Shown: positions 43,088 to 55,640 of the stretch, piece by piece
Layout: each line of letters opens with the position of its first letter
How positions within the stretch are numbered: position 1 is the first letter of the stretch
From: an uncultured Prevotellaceae bacterium
GTDB lineage: Bacteria > Bacteroidota > Bacteroidia > Bacteroidales > Muribaculaceae
NCBI GenBank assembly: GCA_900317835.1
Contig: ONIL01000005.1
Location: 1-64,000 of the forward strand
DNA length: 64,000 nucleotides
Reading direction: 5' to 3'
The notes under the pieces: model-generated
What the model was told of the DNA's origin: nothing
Seen by the model: only the letters and a program-made list of their open reading frames with translations
Databases searched by the model: none
Position numbers and translations under genes: made by a program

Positions 43088-44626
43088 TTAGAGGAATTGG
43101 TAAATTGACTCAACGTGCAAACTGCGGTACAAGCTAGGGGTGAGCGAAATCAACCGCATCGAAGTATAGTCCTCGAACTGACTGAACAGCAAGCGGTTCT
43201 CGTTGCTCAGTTCCATCTCCTTGTCGGACAGCACTTGACCGCGATACCCGTCATAACCCACAATGTAGATGCTCGACGGGGACATCTCGATAGCCGTTTG
43301 CAGGGCCACAGTGGTGCAGGAGTCCTCAAAGTCGCCCGTAAAGCTGATCTTAGGCAACTCAAAGGTCCTCTTGCCGGCATAGTGTGGAACGTCGGTACCC
43401 ATCGTGCGGGGATATGGCGGCAACACACACGTTCCGTTAAATTCAGCTACAGGAACCGTCTTCTCCATTCGTTTTGCCTCATTGCCCACAAGCACATAGA
43501 ACTTGTCGTTCTTGACATGCTTGAACAGCGACGCATGACGTGCCGTGGCAAAGACGATAGCCATCTCAGGATGTGTATTCACAAATTCGGTAATCGCCTC
43601 AATATGGTCAGCAACCGTCTCGCCACCGCCGATGATGAGGACCTCCTTGTAGTGGTTCACGTCCAAGGTACCGAAATGGGCATTATCGGCAAGATGATTG
43701 CGCTTGTTGTCAACGGCACGGACGATACTGTTGAAACTGTAGGCCCTGTTCATCGACCAGGCCATGACTTCCTTCTGCGGGATGGAATTGGCTCCTGAAA
43801 TCATGTAGGGCAAGGAAGTGCCCCAGTTGTACTGGCGCCACAGCGGCATGAAGGCCGTGATGACGTCGCCCAGCACGTTGAAGTCCACCTCCAGCCCCTG
43901 GCGGTTGAGGCACGTGAGCAAGAGCTCGGTATTCAGGTTACCCGCGCCGCGTCCCATTCCCAGGATGGTGCCATCGACCGACACGACGCCGCACTTGATG
44001 GCGGTGAGCGTGTTGATCAGGGCCATCTGCAGGTTGTTGTGGCCATGGAATCCCAGGGGGCAATCGGTCACCTCACGAATGGCGGCGATGGTCGCAGCCA
44101 CCTCGTCGGGCATCATGCTGCCGAAAGAGTCCACCATGTTGAAGATGGTGACGACACCCTTGAGCTGGGCCAACCGCGGAATCAGGTTCTCGTACTCGGA
44201 CCACTTTGACATGTACATGAGGTTGAAACCCACCTCAAAGCCATCCTCGCGGATGTGCCTGGCCAGGTTGATGGCGCGGTCCAGGTTCTTGGGGTCCACG
44301 GCAATCCTGATCATGTCGACGATGCCGTGCAGCGGCTCGGTCAAGTTAACGAGGTCCTCGACCCGGGTGCTCTTCTCGTTGAGCATGACAGCCACCTTCT
44401 TGGTACACCTGTCATGGATGCGCTTCAACGACGAAACCGGGCAGTAGCCATATTCGCCCATATAGGTCTTGTCGGGGTTGTTGCGGTAGCCCACCTCGAT
44501 GTAGTCGATGGGCAGGCTGTTCACGGCCTCGATATAGGTGCCGACGATGTTGGGCGAGAAATCCCAGTCGGTATAGTACCCGCCGTCGCGCAGGGTACAG
44601 TCCATTATCTTATATTTGTTTGCCAT
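43088..44626 (-). CDS. HMGL-like pyruvate aldolase fused to a DUF115-like domain
   Basis: This 512-residue protein has an N-terminal DRE-TIM aldolase barrel (about 1-300): MDCTLRDGGYY with Asp9, the metal-binding GFHGHNN (His194, His196) and DGTILGMGRGAGN. This is the layout of 4-hydroxy-2-oxovalerate aldolase and HMG-CoA lyase. Residues about 325-512 form a second domain with VLIIGGGETVADHI and IYIVGYDGYRG, which mirror the FIIGTGPSLT and VYLLGIDHNYS segments of the adjacent DUF115 protein. The architecture suggests synthesis of an unusual 2-keto sugar acid by aldol addition of pyruvate. The substrate is unknown. Confidence 0.8.
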   Translation of the reverse strand: MANKYKIMDCTLRDGGYYTDWDFSPNIVGTYIEAVNSLPIDYIEVGYRNNPDKTYMGEYGYCPVSSLKRIHDRCTKKVAVMLNEKSTRVEDLVNLTEPLHGIVDMIRIAVDPKNLDRAINLARHIREDGFEVGFNLMYMSKWSEYENLIPRLAQLKGVVTIFNMVDSFGSMMPDEVAATIAAIREVTDCPLGFHGHNNLQMALINTLTAIKCGVVSVDGTILGMGRGAGNLNTELLLTCLNRQGLEVDFNVLGDVITAFMPLWRQYNWGTSLPYMISGANSIPQKEVMAWSMNRAYSFNSIVRAVDNKRNHLADNAHFGTLDVNHYKEVLIIGGGETVADHIEAITEFVNTHPEMAIVFATARHASLFKHVKNDKFYVLVGNEAKRMEKTVPVAEFNGTCVLPPYPRTMGTDVPHYAGKRTFELPKISFTGDFEDSCTTVALQTAIEMSPSSIYIVGYDGYRGQVLSDKEMELSNENRLLFSQFEDYTSMRLISLTPSLYRSLHVESIYQFL

Positions 44627-44650
44627 AATTGTGAGGGTTGATTAACATGG

Positions 44651-45406
44651 TTAATGGTTGAGAACGGCGTCCAGGTCAACGCGCTCATAGGCCTCGAGTT
44701 TGCCGCCGCGGGTAGCATTATAGATGGTGAAGCCGGGATGGGCGTCGGCAAACTTCCTCGCGGTCATATAGGCCATGGTGCTCTCGACGATGCGCGGCAG
44801 GTTCATGCCCTTGTTGGTGGCCTTGGAGCCTTCAAAGTAGTCTTTCACGTCATCCTTGATGACGGGCACGCCCTTCTCATTCAAACTGATGGAATAATTG
44901 TGGTCGATGCCCAACAGATAGACCTCGCTGAAGCCCATGTAATGGGCCAACTGCATCGCGCCATAGGTCACCGTGAAGCCCTGGCCCAGGAAACGGTTGA
45001 GACGGGTGCTGAAGTCGGCGTCGCCGGGATAAAAATCCTTGTGGCGCAGGACAAAATAAGAGAAGTCGTCGCGCCGGCCGAATGTGGCCATGGCCTCCAG
45101 GGGCAGGAACACGTGACGGCACTGCACCGTCTTGATTTCCTCCTGGAATTTATCAATCAGCTTGAAGTCCTGATTGACGTAATAGGTCGGGCGCCAAGTG
45201 GTTTTAGGGAATATCTCGAAGATGCGGTTCGAGCCAAAGGTGATTTCTCCCTTCAGCTTCTCCAAATCCTCGACCGTCAAGCTGGGTCCCGTGCCGATGA
45301 TGAAGCACCGCTCCCCCTTGTGCTGGCCCTTGAACCGCTTCAACTCGTTGCAGACTGAACGATTCAGTATATATTGTTTTATAGAGTGCAGGTACGATCT
45401 GTCCAT
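44651..45406 (-). CDS. DUF115 (6-hydroxymethylpterin pyrophosphokinase MptE-like) protein
   Basis: This 251-residue cytoplasmic protein has the DUF115 hallmark CFIIGTGPSLTVEDLEKL (GTGPS at 38-42), FGSNRIFEIFPKT and a C-terminal YGAMQLAHYMGFSEVYLLG with the metal-type GIDHNY. DUF115 domains occur in archaeal MptE and in bacterial Maf proteins, which transfer nonulosonic acids to flagellin. That link makes a glycosyltransfer or nucleotide-sugar role plausible here, not pterin synthesis. It is the first gene of the operon with a good promoter at 45510-45480. Confidence 0.82.
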   Translation of the reverse strand: MDRSYLHSIKQYILNRSVCNELKRFKGQHKGERCFIIGTGPSLTVEDLEKLKGEITFGSNRIFEIFPKTTWRPTYYVNQDFKLIDKFQEEIKTVQCRHVFLPLEAMATFGRRDDFSYFVLRHKDFYPGDADFSTRLNRFLGQGFTVTYGAMQLAHYMGFSEVYLLGIDHNYSISLNEKGVPVIKDDVKDYFEGSKATNKGMNLPRIVESTMAYMTARKFADAHPGFTIYNATRGGKLEAYERVDLDAVLNH

Positions 45407-45479
45407 AAATCCAAGTGTTCAGTGATCTATCATTGCAGCCATCAAGTTCACGGCAATGCCGCTGATTAGTTACAATCTG

Positions 45480-45510
45480 CAAAGATAATGTAAATTGGCG
45501 GCTAAACAAA
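45480..45510 (-). promoter_or_regulatory. promoter of the DUF115-aldolase-KdsB operon
   Basis: On the minus strand TTTG (45510-45507), a 19-base spacer and TATCTTTG (45487-45480) match the consensus exactly. The leader to the ATG at 45406 is about 65 nt. Confidence 0.8.
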
Positions 45511-45815
45511 CAAGCTGACGCGTTTTTTCCCAATATTTGCACAGGATGACATGTTTTCGCCCAAGTTGAGCGACTCCATAAAAATGGACGGGATTTCTTG
45601 ATGAAATCGTGGAGCCATGTTGTGCCATCATTGCCTCGCACGTAGAAGGACCGCTCTAGCGAGCGGGAAATTGAACAAATTAGAATTGTTGATTGGAAAT
45701 TTGAATGATTTCCCGTGCGTTAGCACGGTCAAATCCTGCAACGCTGCATGATGGCACGCTCCTCTTATTGGGGCCTTTTCGGGCGCTTCTCGCTTCAACA
45801 TCTACGACAGGGAAT
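45511..45815. other. intergenic stretch with a structured repeat element
   Basis: No gene is supported. The stretch holds outer arms GTGCCATCATTGC (45622-45634) and GCATGATGGCAC (45746-45757), nearly reverse complements, with an inner hairpin CCGCTC-TAGC-GAGCGG (45651-45666). It also has a 76-base part repeated at 31701-31776. The element resembles a small non-autonomous repeat of about 135 bases. Confidence 0.55.
45689..45765. repeat. dispersed intergenic repeat, copy B
   Basis: This matches copy A at 31701-31776 in roughly four of five positions and forms the right half of the structured element at 45622-45757. Confidence 0.6.
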
Positions 45816-45858
45816 AAAAAAGTCAGGGGCGCGTTTTCAACAACGGGTCCCTGACTTT
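45816..45858 (-). terminator. intrinsic terminator of the secreted-protein pair
   Basis: On the minus strand AAAGTCAGGG (45858-45849) pairs perfectly with CCCTGACTTT (45828-45819) over a 20-nt loop, and more T residues follow (to 45816). It lies 80 bases after the stop of the gene at 45939. Confidence 0.75.
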
Positions 45859-45938
45859 GCATTTAATTACTGTGGTTAATAAAATGCGTATCTATGAAAA
45901 AATTACTAATGTTTCTTTCAAGATGATTTATTAACTGA

Positions 45939-48900
45939 TTAACGGATGATCTTGCTCGTGGTGGTCGAACCATCGCTGTAGCGGGTAATCACGATGTTAA
46001 GACCATCGAACGGCTGGCTTGACTGCATACCCTGAGCGTTCACATAGGTTACGCTTACAGGAACTGCACCAGCGCCGAACATTTCCCTGAGGGCGGTTTC
46101 AATGTCATCAGCCGAACCCTCACCCTGAACGATGTAGTATTCCTCAGCATCGTCGGGATCGTCACCCAGCCTTGATCCAGTGTTATCGCCTTCAGTAACC
46201 ACCTTCTTGTAGTACAAGCGAACCACGAAGGTTACATCATCATAATTCACATATTCATCAGCGGGGCCACCGAACGAGCACTGGAGAACGCCGTCACCGG
46301 GATCCCACTTATCGGTGATCACAGCCTGGGTCGATTCACTGTATTCAGTACCCAGCAGGTGCGGCAGCGGCAGCGGGCCAAGGTCGATGAGTGAACCGGT
46401 CTCGGAATCGGTCGAGAAGGCACGAGCGGCAGGATAGGTACACCATGCACGATACATGAACGGCACGTAGGTGCTCTTATCTTTGTCGTTCGCTATCGTC
46501 ATCGCAGGAACTGTACCATTGATGGTGATCGTGGGAATATATACGCAATACTCCTGATTGGTTCCGGGAACTTTCCATTTACCCCAAGCACTGCCATTGC
46601 TCCTCTCAATCTCGATGTTATAGGGCTCAACGGCACCCAGGGTCTCGCGCTTGATGTCCGAGCCGTAGGAGTTGTTCTTGCCGTCACCGCGGGCTGAGTT
46701 AATACCCAAAGTCCAGATCACAGGCACATAGGAGATCTCGTTGCCTTCCACACCTTGCACATAGTTGGTGTCAAGACGCTCAACGGTCTCGTTACCGACG
46801 CGGTCATACCTGGGAGTTACACCCGAGGTCTCGCTCTCAAACAGGAAGAACTGGCTATAGGAGCCGACCTGTTCCTCAAACTGCTGGAGCTTAGACACGC
46901 GGTGGGTATCGTCAATCACGGGATAGTCTTCACCCACATTGCCACGGTACAGGTTATAGTACAGCACATTACCGTCGGGTGCGACGTCATACGTCATCTT
47001 GGAATTGATCACCTGAGGCTTCAGATGCATGTCAGTATCAGTGATAATCTGATTATAGGTGTAGAAGCCTTGCATGGTCGAGCTCGTCTTATACACAGGG
47101 ATGGGCACGGGAGTACTCTTCTTAGGCTCGCCACCAGGTTGGTCTTCCCTCAAAGTATAGATATAACCATCAGGGTGCCTATTGTTGAGGGTTGATTCCG
47201 TGAACTGGTCAAGCATCATGATGTCTTCACCGTCTTTCAGGAAGCTGAGCAGGGTATTGGGATCGTCATAGGTACCATCCATATCAACCCAACCTGAGCC
47301 GGCAGGAATAGTGATCTGTGCGGTTGTGGGATCGCTCTCGTCCTTACCGCTTTCCTGGGCGGTGGCGCTAACGGTGATGGTGTTGCTCACATAGCCGCAA
47401 GGCACGGTGATGCTTACCTCGCCCTCGCCGCTCACGGGATCGCAGCCGGGCACATTCAGGGTCACGGTTCCGTTACCAGTAGCGGTGATGGTCACATACT
47501 CGCCGTCGCTAGAGGAGGTAATCACGGGAGGTGCGGTCTGTTCCCCGTTCAACTTAGTGATGGTGAAGGTACCGTCGTTGGCGTTGATGGTGATTCTGTA
47601 AGTACCGCCCTCCGGGAAATGGATGGGGTCATCGTCATACAGGTCAATGTTACCTCCAGAACTATTGCCTTGCATCACCCAGTTGCCGTTGCTGCTGGGA
47701 CCGAAGACATCTCGGCTGTTCCACGGATTGTTGTTACCCAACAAGCGGGCAAACAGGATATAGTTGTTGGCGTTTACCGTGATAGTAGCGGTATAGGTGC
47801 CATTGGCGTAGCTCATTGGGTGGGTATTATCGCTGAAGTTCCAACCATTACCAAAGTCACCCACAATGTACAAGTCTGCAACATAGTTCACGGTGGCCGT
47901 GGCGTCAGTAGCACCGGTGGCGCTTGCGGTCACGGTGGTGGTGGCGCTCAGGTCGCGGCCCGTGTAGGTCACGCTCACGTTGCCACCCGTGTTGCCGAGC
48001 GAGGTGGGATTCACAGTCCAGTCGTTATTGGCTGCGCTGACGTTGATGTTGCCATCGATGTCAGTACCGGTGACGGTCAAGGCACCAGCTGCGGCATCGT
48101 TGATCGTCTGAGTAGCGGGAGAAATCTCAATCGTGGGATTCGTAGTGTCGATGGTGAAACTTGTGGGCACAGCTGCCGATTCACCAAGATCATAAACTGC
48201 GCTGACAGCACAATTATAGGTGCCGTCTTCCAGGTTATTGAAGGTGTAGGTGAAGGTGTTGGCATCCACATTACCCACGAGCTCGCCTTCCAAGTAAATA
48301 TTATAGGATACGGGCATCACAGGTGCAGGTGTATAAGTGATGTCATCGATCATCAAGCCGAAAATGTCTACTGAAGTGTGGCGGATGGCAAAATACTTGC
48401 TACCAGCAGGCAGAGTCACAGAAACTTGAGTCCAAGTGGTGCTTGAGCATTGTCTTGTTGACCCCACGATGGAGAAACTTGAGTAGCTATTATTGGTTGA
48501 TGAAGTGAGAACCTCATAGGTCTCATTACCATATTGCGTTGTGATTTCCCTTACCCAGAAAGTGATGGTCTGAGCCTCACCGCTCAACTCGGGCGAGATC
48601 AGCCAGTGGTCTGTAGCATTTCCTGACGTGGGGACAGTCGATAACATATACTGGGCGCCAGTGAGTGCCGCACCATCAGTCCATGCGGGATCTGTCAAGT
48701 TATAAGCCATGGGATAGAAGGATGCAGGACCACTTGAATTAGGCCAAGAGTGTCCACTAAGACCGTAGTTATAACCACCACTGGAATCATAGAGCGACCA
48801 CTCGCCATAAGCACCTGTGTGGGCGCTGGCAGTGATGCCACCAGTTTGGAATGCAGGGAACACACCGAAGTTTTCAAAACTCTCGGTAACATCAGATGCT

Positions 48901-49913
48901 GTGATAGTGGGAGCATTCCAGGTCATGGTTCCGCTATTATCCACAGATGTGGCTGCTACATTCTGGGGTGCAGGCAAAATGTTGATTGCAGTCTGTGCAC
49001 TGGCAGTGTTGTTGGTAGCGTCATCATCATTAAAGACAAGTTGAACACCAAAGTTGACTGTCTGACCACCTTGAGCCTGTGTCGTGGCATATTGAGTGGT
49101 GTATGTAGCAAAAGCACCAGCGGCCAGTGAATTGGTTACAGTCTCAGTGTGAATCACGTTCCCGTTTGCAGTGATGTTTACCGTGTAGTTTTTCTCAGGA
49201 AGGATTTCTGAGTTAAAGACTCTTGCGGTAACAGTGGCGGTCTCACCAGCATATACCGATGTGGGGGCAGCAAGTTCTACTGACAAGTCATGAGGAGGAT
49301 TGTCCATGACTGTAATAGAGAAGTTGTCAACAAACAAATTATACATATCGGGATCCGAAATGGCATGAATACCGATGTAGTAATTGCCTGATTGTTCTAC
49401 TCCGAATGATTTGGTGAGCGTCGCGTGTGAGGAGGAGGTAGCAGAAACTTGAGTAGGTTGAATCAAAACGACACCATTTTCAAGTGCTGTAGCTGTATGT
49501 CCATCGGATAGTAATACTTCAATTCCCTCAGGGTAATTTGCACTACTACACCAAGTCTCGATAGAAAAGGTGTAAGCCTTTCCGACTTCGAGTGTGAGAG
49601 GTGCAGTCACCAGCCAGTCATCAGCAGAATTGGTGGAGTGATACGAATATTGTGCGTAACCACTGGAGTTTCTCGTCCAAGTTTTGGTATCATTATTAGC
49701 ATTGATGACCTCCCACCAATTGAAAAGGGTAGATGAACCGAAGTTATTGGTGTAAGGCGGGGTCACCGGAGTCGTGGAAGCCCTTGACGGACCCTTGGCA
49801 GGTGCAGTTGAAAGCTGTGCAGTCGTGTTATGACGATACGCTTTCTTGGTTTGCGCGTTAAGCGACAGGGTGAGCAGTGCGAGGACTGCAGCAAAAATAT
49901 ATATCTTTTTCAT
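45939..49913 (-). CDS. large secreted multidomain protein with T9SS-type C-terminus
   Basis: This 1324-residue protein has a signal peptide (MKKIYIFAAVLALLTLSLNA) and a string of beta-domains: two choice-of-anchor-J/MAM-like domains (about 50-200 and 340-530), CARDB-like (about 205-310), Ig-like (about 590-690 and 800-890), then a long region (about 900-1250) without a recognised family. The C-terminus (NIVITRYSDGSTTTSKIIR) resembles a short type IX secretion sorting domain. It would therefore be exported and perhaps surface-attached. No enzymatic motif is seen. The gene starts 14 bases after the stop of the secreted protein at 49928 and almost surely shares its transcript. Confidence 0.75.
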   Translation of the reverse strand: MKKIYIFAAVLALLTLSLNAQTKKAYRHNTTAQLSTAPAKGPSRASTTPVTPPYTNNFGSSTLFNWWEVINANNDTKTWTRNSSGYAQYSYHSTNSADDWLVTAPLTLEVGKAYTFSIETWCSSANYPEGIEVLLSDGHTATALENGVVLIQPTQVSATSSSHATLTKSFGVEQSGNYYIGIHAISDPDMYNLFVDNFSITVMDNPPHDLSVELAAPTSVYAGETATVTARVFNSEILPEKNYTVNITANGNVIHTETVTNSLAAGAFATYTTQYATTQAQGGQTVNFGVQLVFNDDDATNNTASAQTAINILPAPQNVAATSVDNSGTMTWNAPTITASDVTESFENFGVFPAFQTGGITASAHTGAYGEWSLYDSSGGYNYGLSGHSWPNSSGPASFYPMAYNLTDPAWTDGAALTGAQYMLSTVPTSGNATDHWLISPELSGEAQTITFWVREITTQYGNETYEVLTSSTNNSYSSFSIVGSTRQCSSTTWTQVSVTLPAGSKYFAIRHTSVDIFGLMIDDITYTPAPVMPVSYNIYLEGELVGNVDANTFTYTFNNLEDGTYNCAVSAVYDLGESAAVPTSFTIDTTNPTIEISPATQTINDAAAGALTVTGTDIDGNINVSAANNDWTVNPTSLGNTGGNVSVTYTGRDLSATTTVTASATGATDATATVNYVADLYIVGDFGNGWNFSDNTHPMSYANGTYTATITVNANNYILFARLLGNNNPWNSRDVFGPSSNGNWVMQGNSSGGNIDLYDDDPIHFPEGGTYRITINANDGTFTITKLNGEQTAPPVITSSSDGEYVTITATGNGTVTLNVPGCDPVSGEGEVSITVPCGYVSNTITVSATAQESGKDESDPTTAQITIPAGSGWVDMDGTYDDPNTLLSFLKDGEDIMMLDQFTESTLNNRHPDGYIYTLREDQPGGEPKKSTPVPIPVYKTSSTMQGFYTYNQIITDTDMHLKPQVINSKMTYDVAPDGNVLYYNLYRGNVGEDYPVIDDTHRVSKLQQFEEQVGSYSQFFLFESETSGVTPRYDRVGNETVERLDTNYVQGVEGNEISYVPVIWTLGINSARGDGKNNSYGSDIKRETLGAVEPYNIEIERSNGSAWGKWKVPGTNQEYCVYIPTITINGTVPAMTIANDKDKSTYVPFMYRAWCTYPAARAFSTDSETGSLIDLGPLPLPHLLGTEYSESTQAVITDKWDPGDGVLQCSFGGPADEYVNYDDVTFVVRLYYKKVVTEGDNTGSRLGDDPDDAEEYYIVQGEGSADDIETALREMFGAGAVPVSVTYVNAQGMQSSQPFDGLNIVITRYSDGSTTTSKIIR

Positions 49914-49927
49914 CGCTTATATCGTGT

Positions 49928-52042
49928 TTAGTTGTTATTAGGATTATAATTAGGATCAACTTCACCATCGGAGCCATAGCCAGGCTCGATTTCCTGGTTG
50001 TTAGCATCCCTGTACTTGATGCGGTAGTAGGCCTTGTTGCCGTCCATTACCAGCTCAAGATCAATAACAGGAGTTTCGTTGCGATACAGGGTCAGCGTGC
50101 GGCCAGTGGTGCCCACATTGCCGGCGCTGATGCCTGCCTGGCCAGGAAGACTCAGCTTGTGTGGAGCCAGCCAGTTGCGATAGTAGTTCACCTCGGTGTT
50201 CTTTGTGTCCTTGGTCACGTAGTCGCTCTCGTAGCGCCACCACTGCAGACCAATGAAGTCGGAGGTGCCCGGAACGGTCACGTTGTCAGGGGCGCTCTGG
50301 GCAAAGAAGATCTCGGGATTGGTAGCATCGCGGGGTGTGGCGACCACAAAGTAGTGGATTTCATAGGCCGTAGCACCGGCTTCATATTCATAACCATTGT
50401 CGGCACTGTACCAAGTGGTCTGATCGGTGCCATTGGGGGTCACGCAGATGGTGTCATTGCCGATGACCTGATACAGATAATAGGTCTGGGGGATGCCCTC
50501 GCTATGGGCAATTGCATCGAGGTTGTCCTCCCAAGTTACCGTCGTCGTGTAGAAGCCCTCTGTGGACGAAGGCGCAATATCGGCAAAGAGGTCAACCATG
50601 TACATGCCCACGGTGGGCTGATGGCCTAATACATAGGTACGCCAGTCACTGCTCGTACCACCGCGGAAGTCAGGAATATAGAGCACCAAGCTGCTCACGC
50701 GGTTCTCGGAGGTTCCCTGCTTTCCAGACATCGAGAAGTAATGCTGGAAAAAGTTGACACTATTACAGTCATGGACAATGTTATAAGTCACACCTGACCT
50801 CATCTTTTCATAGAAGTCGACATAATCCAGGGTGTCGGAGTCAGCGGCCGGGCTGAACTCCTCATACATGCTATAGAAAGGAGCTCTATCATAATGGGGC
50901 AGAGCGTCCAACGAACTCAAGAATGCCATTTTGCCTTTACTGATAAAGTAGAAACGGTTCAAGTCGCCAGTGTAGGCAAACAGCGTACCGGCATCGCTCG
51001 TTTCGGTGTTGACGCGCAGGCCGTCGGTCAAGAGTTGAACCTCCTTGATATAGGTCTGGAAATAATTCTTCAAATCAGCAGCATTCACAGTGGTGTCCTG
51101 TATGCGCTCTAACGGATTATTGTTGAGACCGTCATAGAGCTTAACCAGCAATACGGTGTAGCCATTCTCTTTGGGTGGCGTGATGGTGCCAGGGATTATA
51201 TAGCCGATTGTCGAGTATTCCGTATCAGAATAAGTCAGCTCCTGTTCAACATAATCAAATGTAGGAGTACCAAGAGCCAAAACCTCCCCATTGTAAGCAG
51301 GAGATGAGGGTTCAGCTATAACGATAACCTCGACAGATCCAGTCTCATTCTCGAGAAATTCTCCAGGTAATCTAACACCACCTCCACTGCTTGAAGTCGT
51401 ATACCAATAGGCGTTGTCGCCGCTGCCGCCTGTAGACCATGAGCTAGGGAAAGTGACGTTGTTGGGTGTGAGAGGCTCAAGTAACTGCTGTCCATTTCCA
51501 TCAAGTATGTAAATCTTGACTACATGCACTTGGTTAGAACTTACATAAATGGTTACGCCTTCCTCGTAATTGGTTCCGATAATGTCCCAACCATACTGGA
51601 TGGTCTGGTATGGAATGTCGCAATTCTGGGGAGCAGAGAACTTAGTACCAGGGATATTCTCATCTGTGTACACGCGTTTTACCAAAGCGATCATTCCATC
51701 AACATCGGTAAAAGGCTTGGTAATCAATTGGCTACCACCATTCCAAGTAACGTAAGGATTGGGAAGTTCCTGTTCATACCATGATTTTTTATGAACGGCT
51801 GTAGCGTTCAAATCGAAGTTCTGGGAGCGTTTCGGGGCTTCGGATCTCAGGCTTCCATGGTGCCTGTTGGCCGTAGCCTGAACAAGATCATTGGCATGCT
51901 TGGATGCAATAACCTTTTTAGGCATGGTGCGCATATTCATGTGTCGTGTTTCCACATTCGGCAACAATTGTGCCTGCGCACTACTCGTCCAGCCCACCGC
52001 TAGCAGCAGGCCGAACAACAAAGTTGTTAGTTTCTTTTTCAT
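49928..52042 (-). CDS. large exported protein of unknown function
   Basis: This 704-residue protein has a signal peptide (MKKKLTTLLFGLLLAVGWTS, cleavage near AQA). Most of the chain is beta-rich with several Y/S/G-containing strands. Some segments, such as SGDNAYWYTTSSSGGG, look like linker or surface loops, and the end is Asn- and Tyr-rich (VDPNYNPNNN) with no sorting domain. I do not recognise the family. It is followed at 14 bases by the 1324-residue secreted protein. The pair probably forms a surface system; the function is unknown. Confidence 0.72.
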   Translation of the reverse strand: MKKKLTTLLFGLLLAVGWTSSAQAQLLPNVETRHMNMRTMPKKVIASKHANDLVQATANRHHGSLRSEAPKRSQNFDLNATAVHKKSWYEQELPNPYVTWNGGSQLITKPFTDVDGMIALVKRVYTDENIPGTKFSAPQNCDIPYQTIQYGWDIIGTNYEEGVTIYVSSNQVHVVKIYILDGNGQQLLEPLTPNNVTFPSSWSTGGSGDNAYWYTTSSSGGGVRLPGEFLENETGSVEVIVIAEPSSPAYNGEVLALGTPTFDYVEQELTYSDTEYSTIGYIIPGTITPPKENGYTVLLVKLYDGLNNNPLERIQDTTVNAADLKNYFQTYIKEVQLLTDGLRVNTETSDAGTLFAYTGDLNRFYFISKGKMAFLSSLDALPHYDRAPFYSMYEEFSPAADSDTLDYVDFYEKMRSGVTYNIVHDCNSVNFFQHYFSMSGKQGTSENRVSSLVLYIPDFRGGTSSDWRTYVLGHQPTVGMYMVDLFADIAPSSTEGFYTTTVTWEDNLDAIAHSEGIPQTYYLYQVIGNDTICVTPNGTDQTTWYSADNGYEYEAGATAYEIHYFVVATPRDATNPEIFFAQSAPDNVTVPGTSDFIGLQWWRYESDYVTKDTKNTEVNYYRNWLAPHKLSLPGQAGISAGNVGTTGRTLTLYRNETPVIDLELVMDGNKAYYRIKYRDANNQEIEPGYGSDGEVDPNYNPNNN

Positions 52043-52274
52043 ATCATACAGAATTTTAAATATTTAAAAATTGTAATATTCTATATCAAGTTATTATCCA
52101 CATTTTATCGTCAAATTAGGAGACTGTAAGCTTCAAGGACTAAATCACTTAAAGTTATGTGTTGGAGCAATAACATGTTGGCTTGTCAGAATCTTGGCTT
52201 AGCAACTCTTTGCAATTATTGCATCCATCAGCATCCTAAATTCATGATAGCTTCATTCCATGTGGTTCAACGGG
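52043..52274 (-). promoter_or_regulatory. long leader upstream of the secreted-protein pair
   Basis: Between the promoter (52304-52275) and the ATG at 52042 lie about 225 bases with no supported gene. The stretch is AT-rich with short repeated words and is unusually long for this window, where most leaders are 25-65 nt. It may carry a regulatory RNA element. Confidence 0.35.
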
Positions 52275-52304
52275 CAAAGTTACAACGTTTTTTTGAATCG
52301 GCAA
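52275..52304 (-). promoter_or_regulatory. promoter of the secreted-protein pair
   Basis: The minus strand reads TTG (52304-52302), 19 bases, TAACTTTG (52282-52275), a consensus promoter. Confidence 0.6.
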
Positions 52305-52520
52305 GTATAAAAATAATAAATTTTTACCTTAAAGAGAGGGATTGCCACAATAATTGGCTAAAAATGAGTATCATCAAGATGAAAAAGGGCAAAAAAGCAG
52401 GGACAACAGCAATTTAACCGCCTCATGAGCGGGAAATCAATCCACTTGCTGAATTTCGAGCAAAGTGGTGCGAGCAACCCCTTGTCGATAAGCAGGTTAA
52501 CTAACGCCAGCCTTGACACA
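52305..52520. other. intergenic stretch between GH2 stop and the secreted-pair promoter
   Basis: Nothing coding is supported here. At 52418-52437 CCGCCTCATGAGCGGGAAAT resembles the hairpin at 45651-45671, and near 52524 CACGGCAATGCCGTG is a short palindrome without a T-run. Confidence 0.5.

Positions 52521-55640
<3,120 letters not shown>

Noticed and set aside
45204-45641. A minus-strand frame before the DUF115 gene
   Set aside because: It overlaps the DUF115 coding region in another frame and contains the operon promoter.
52157-52417. An 86-codon plus-strand frame in the leader of the secreted-protein pair
   Set aside because: It is short, Cys- and Lys-rich without a family, and lies opposite the promoter and leader.
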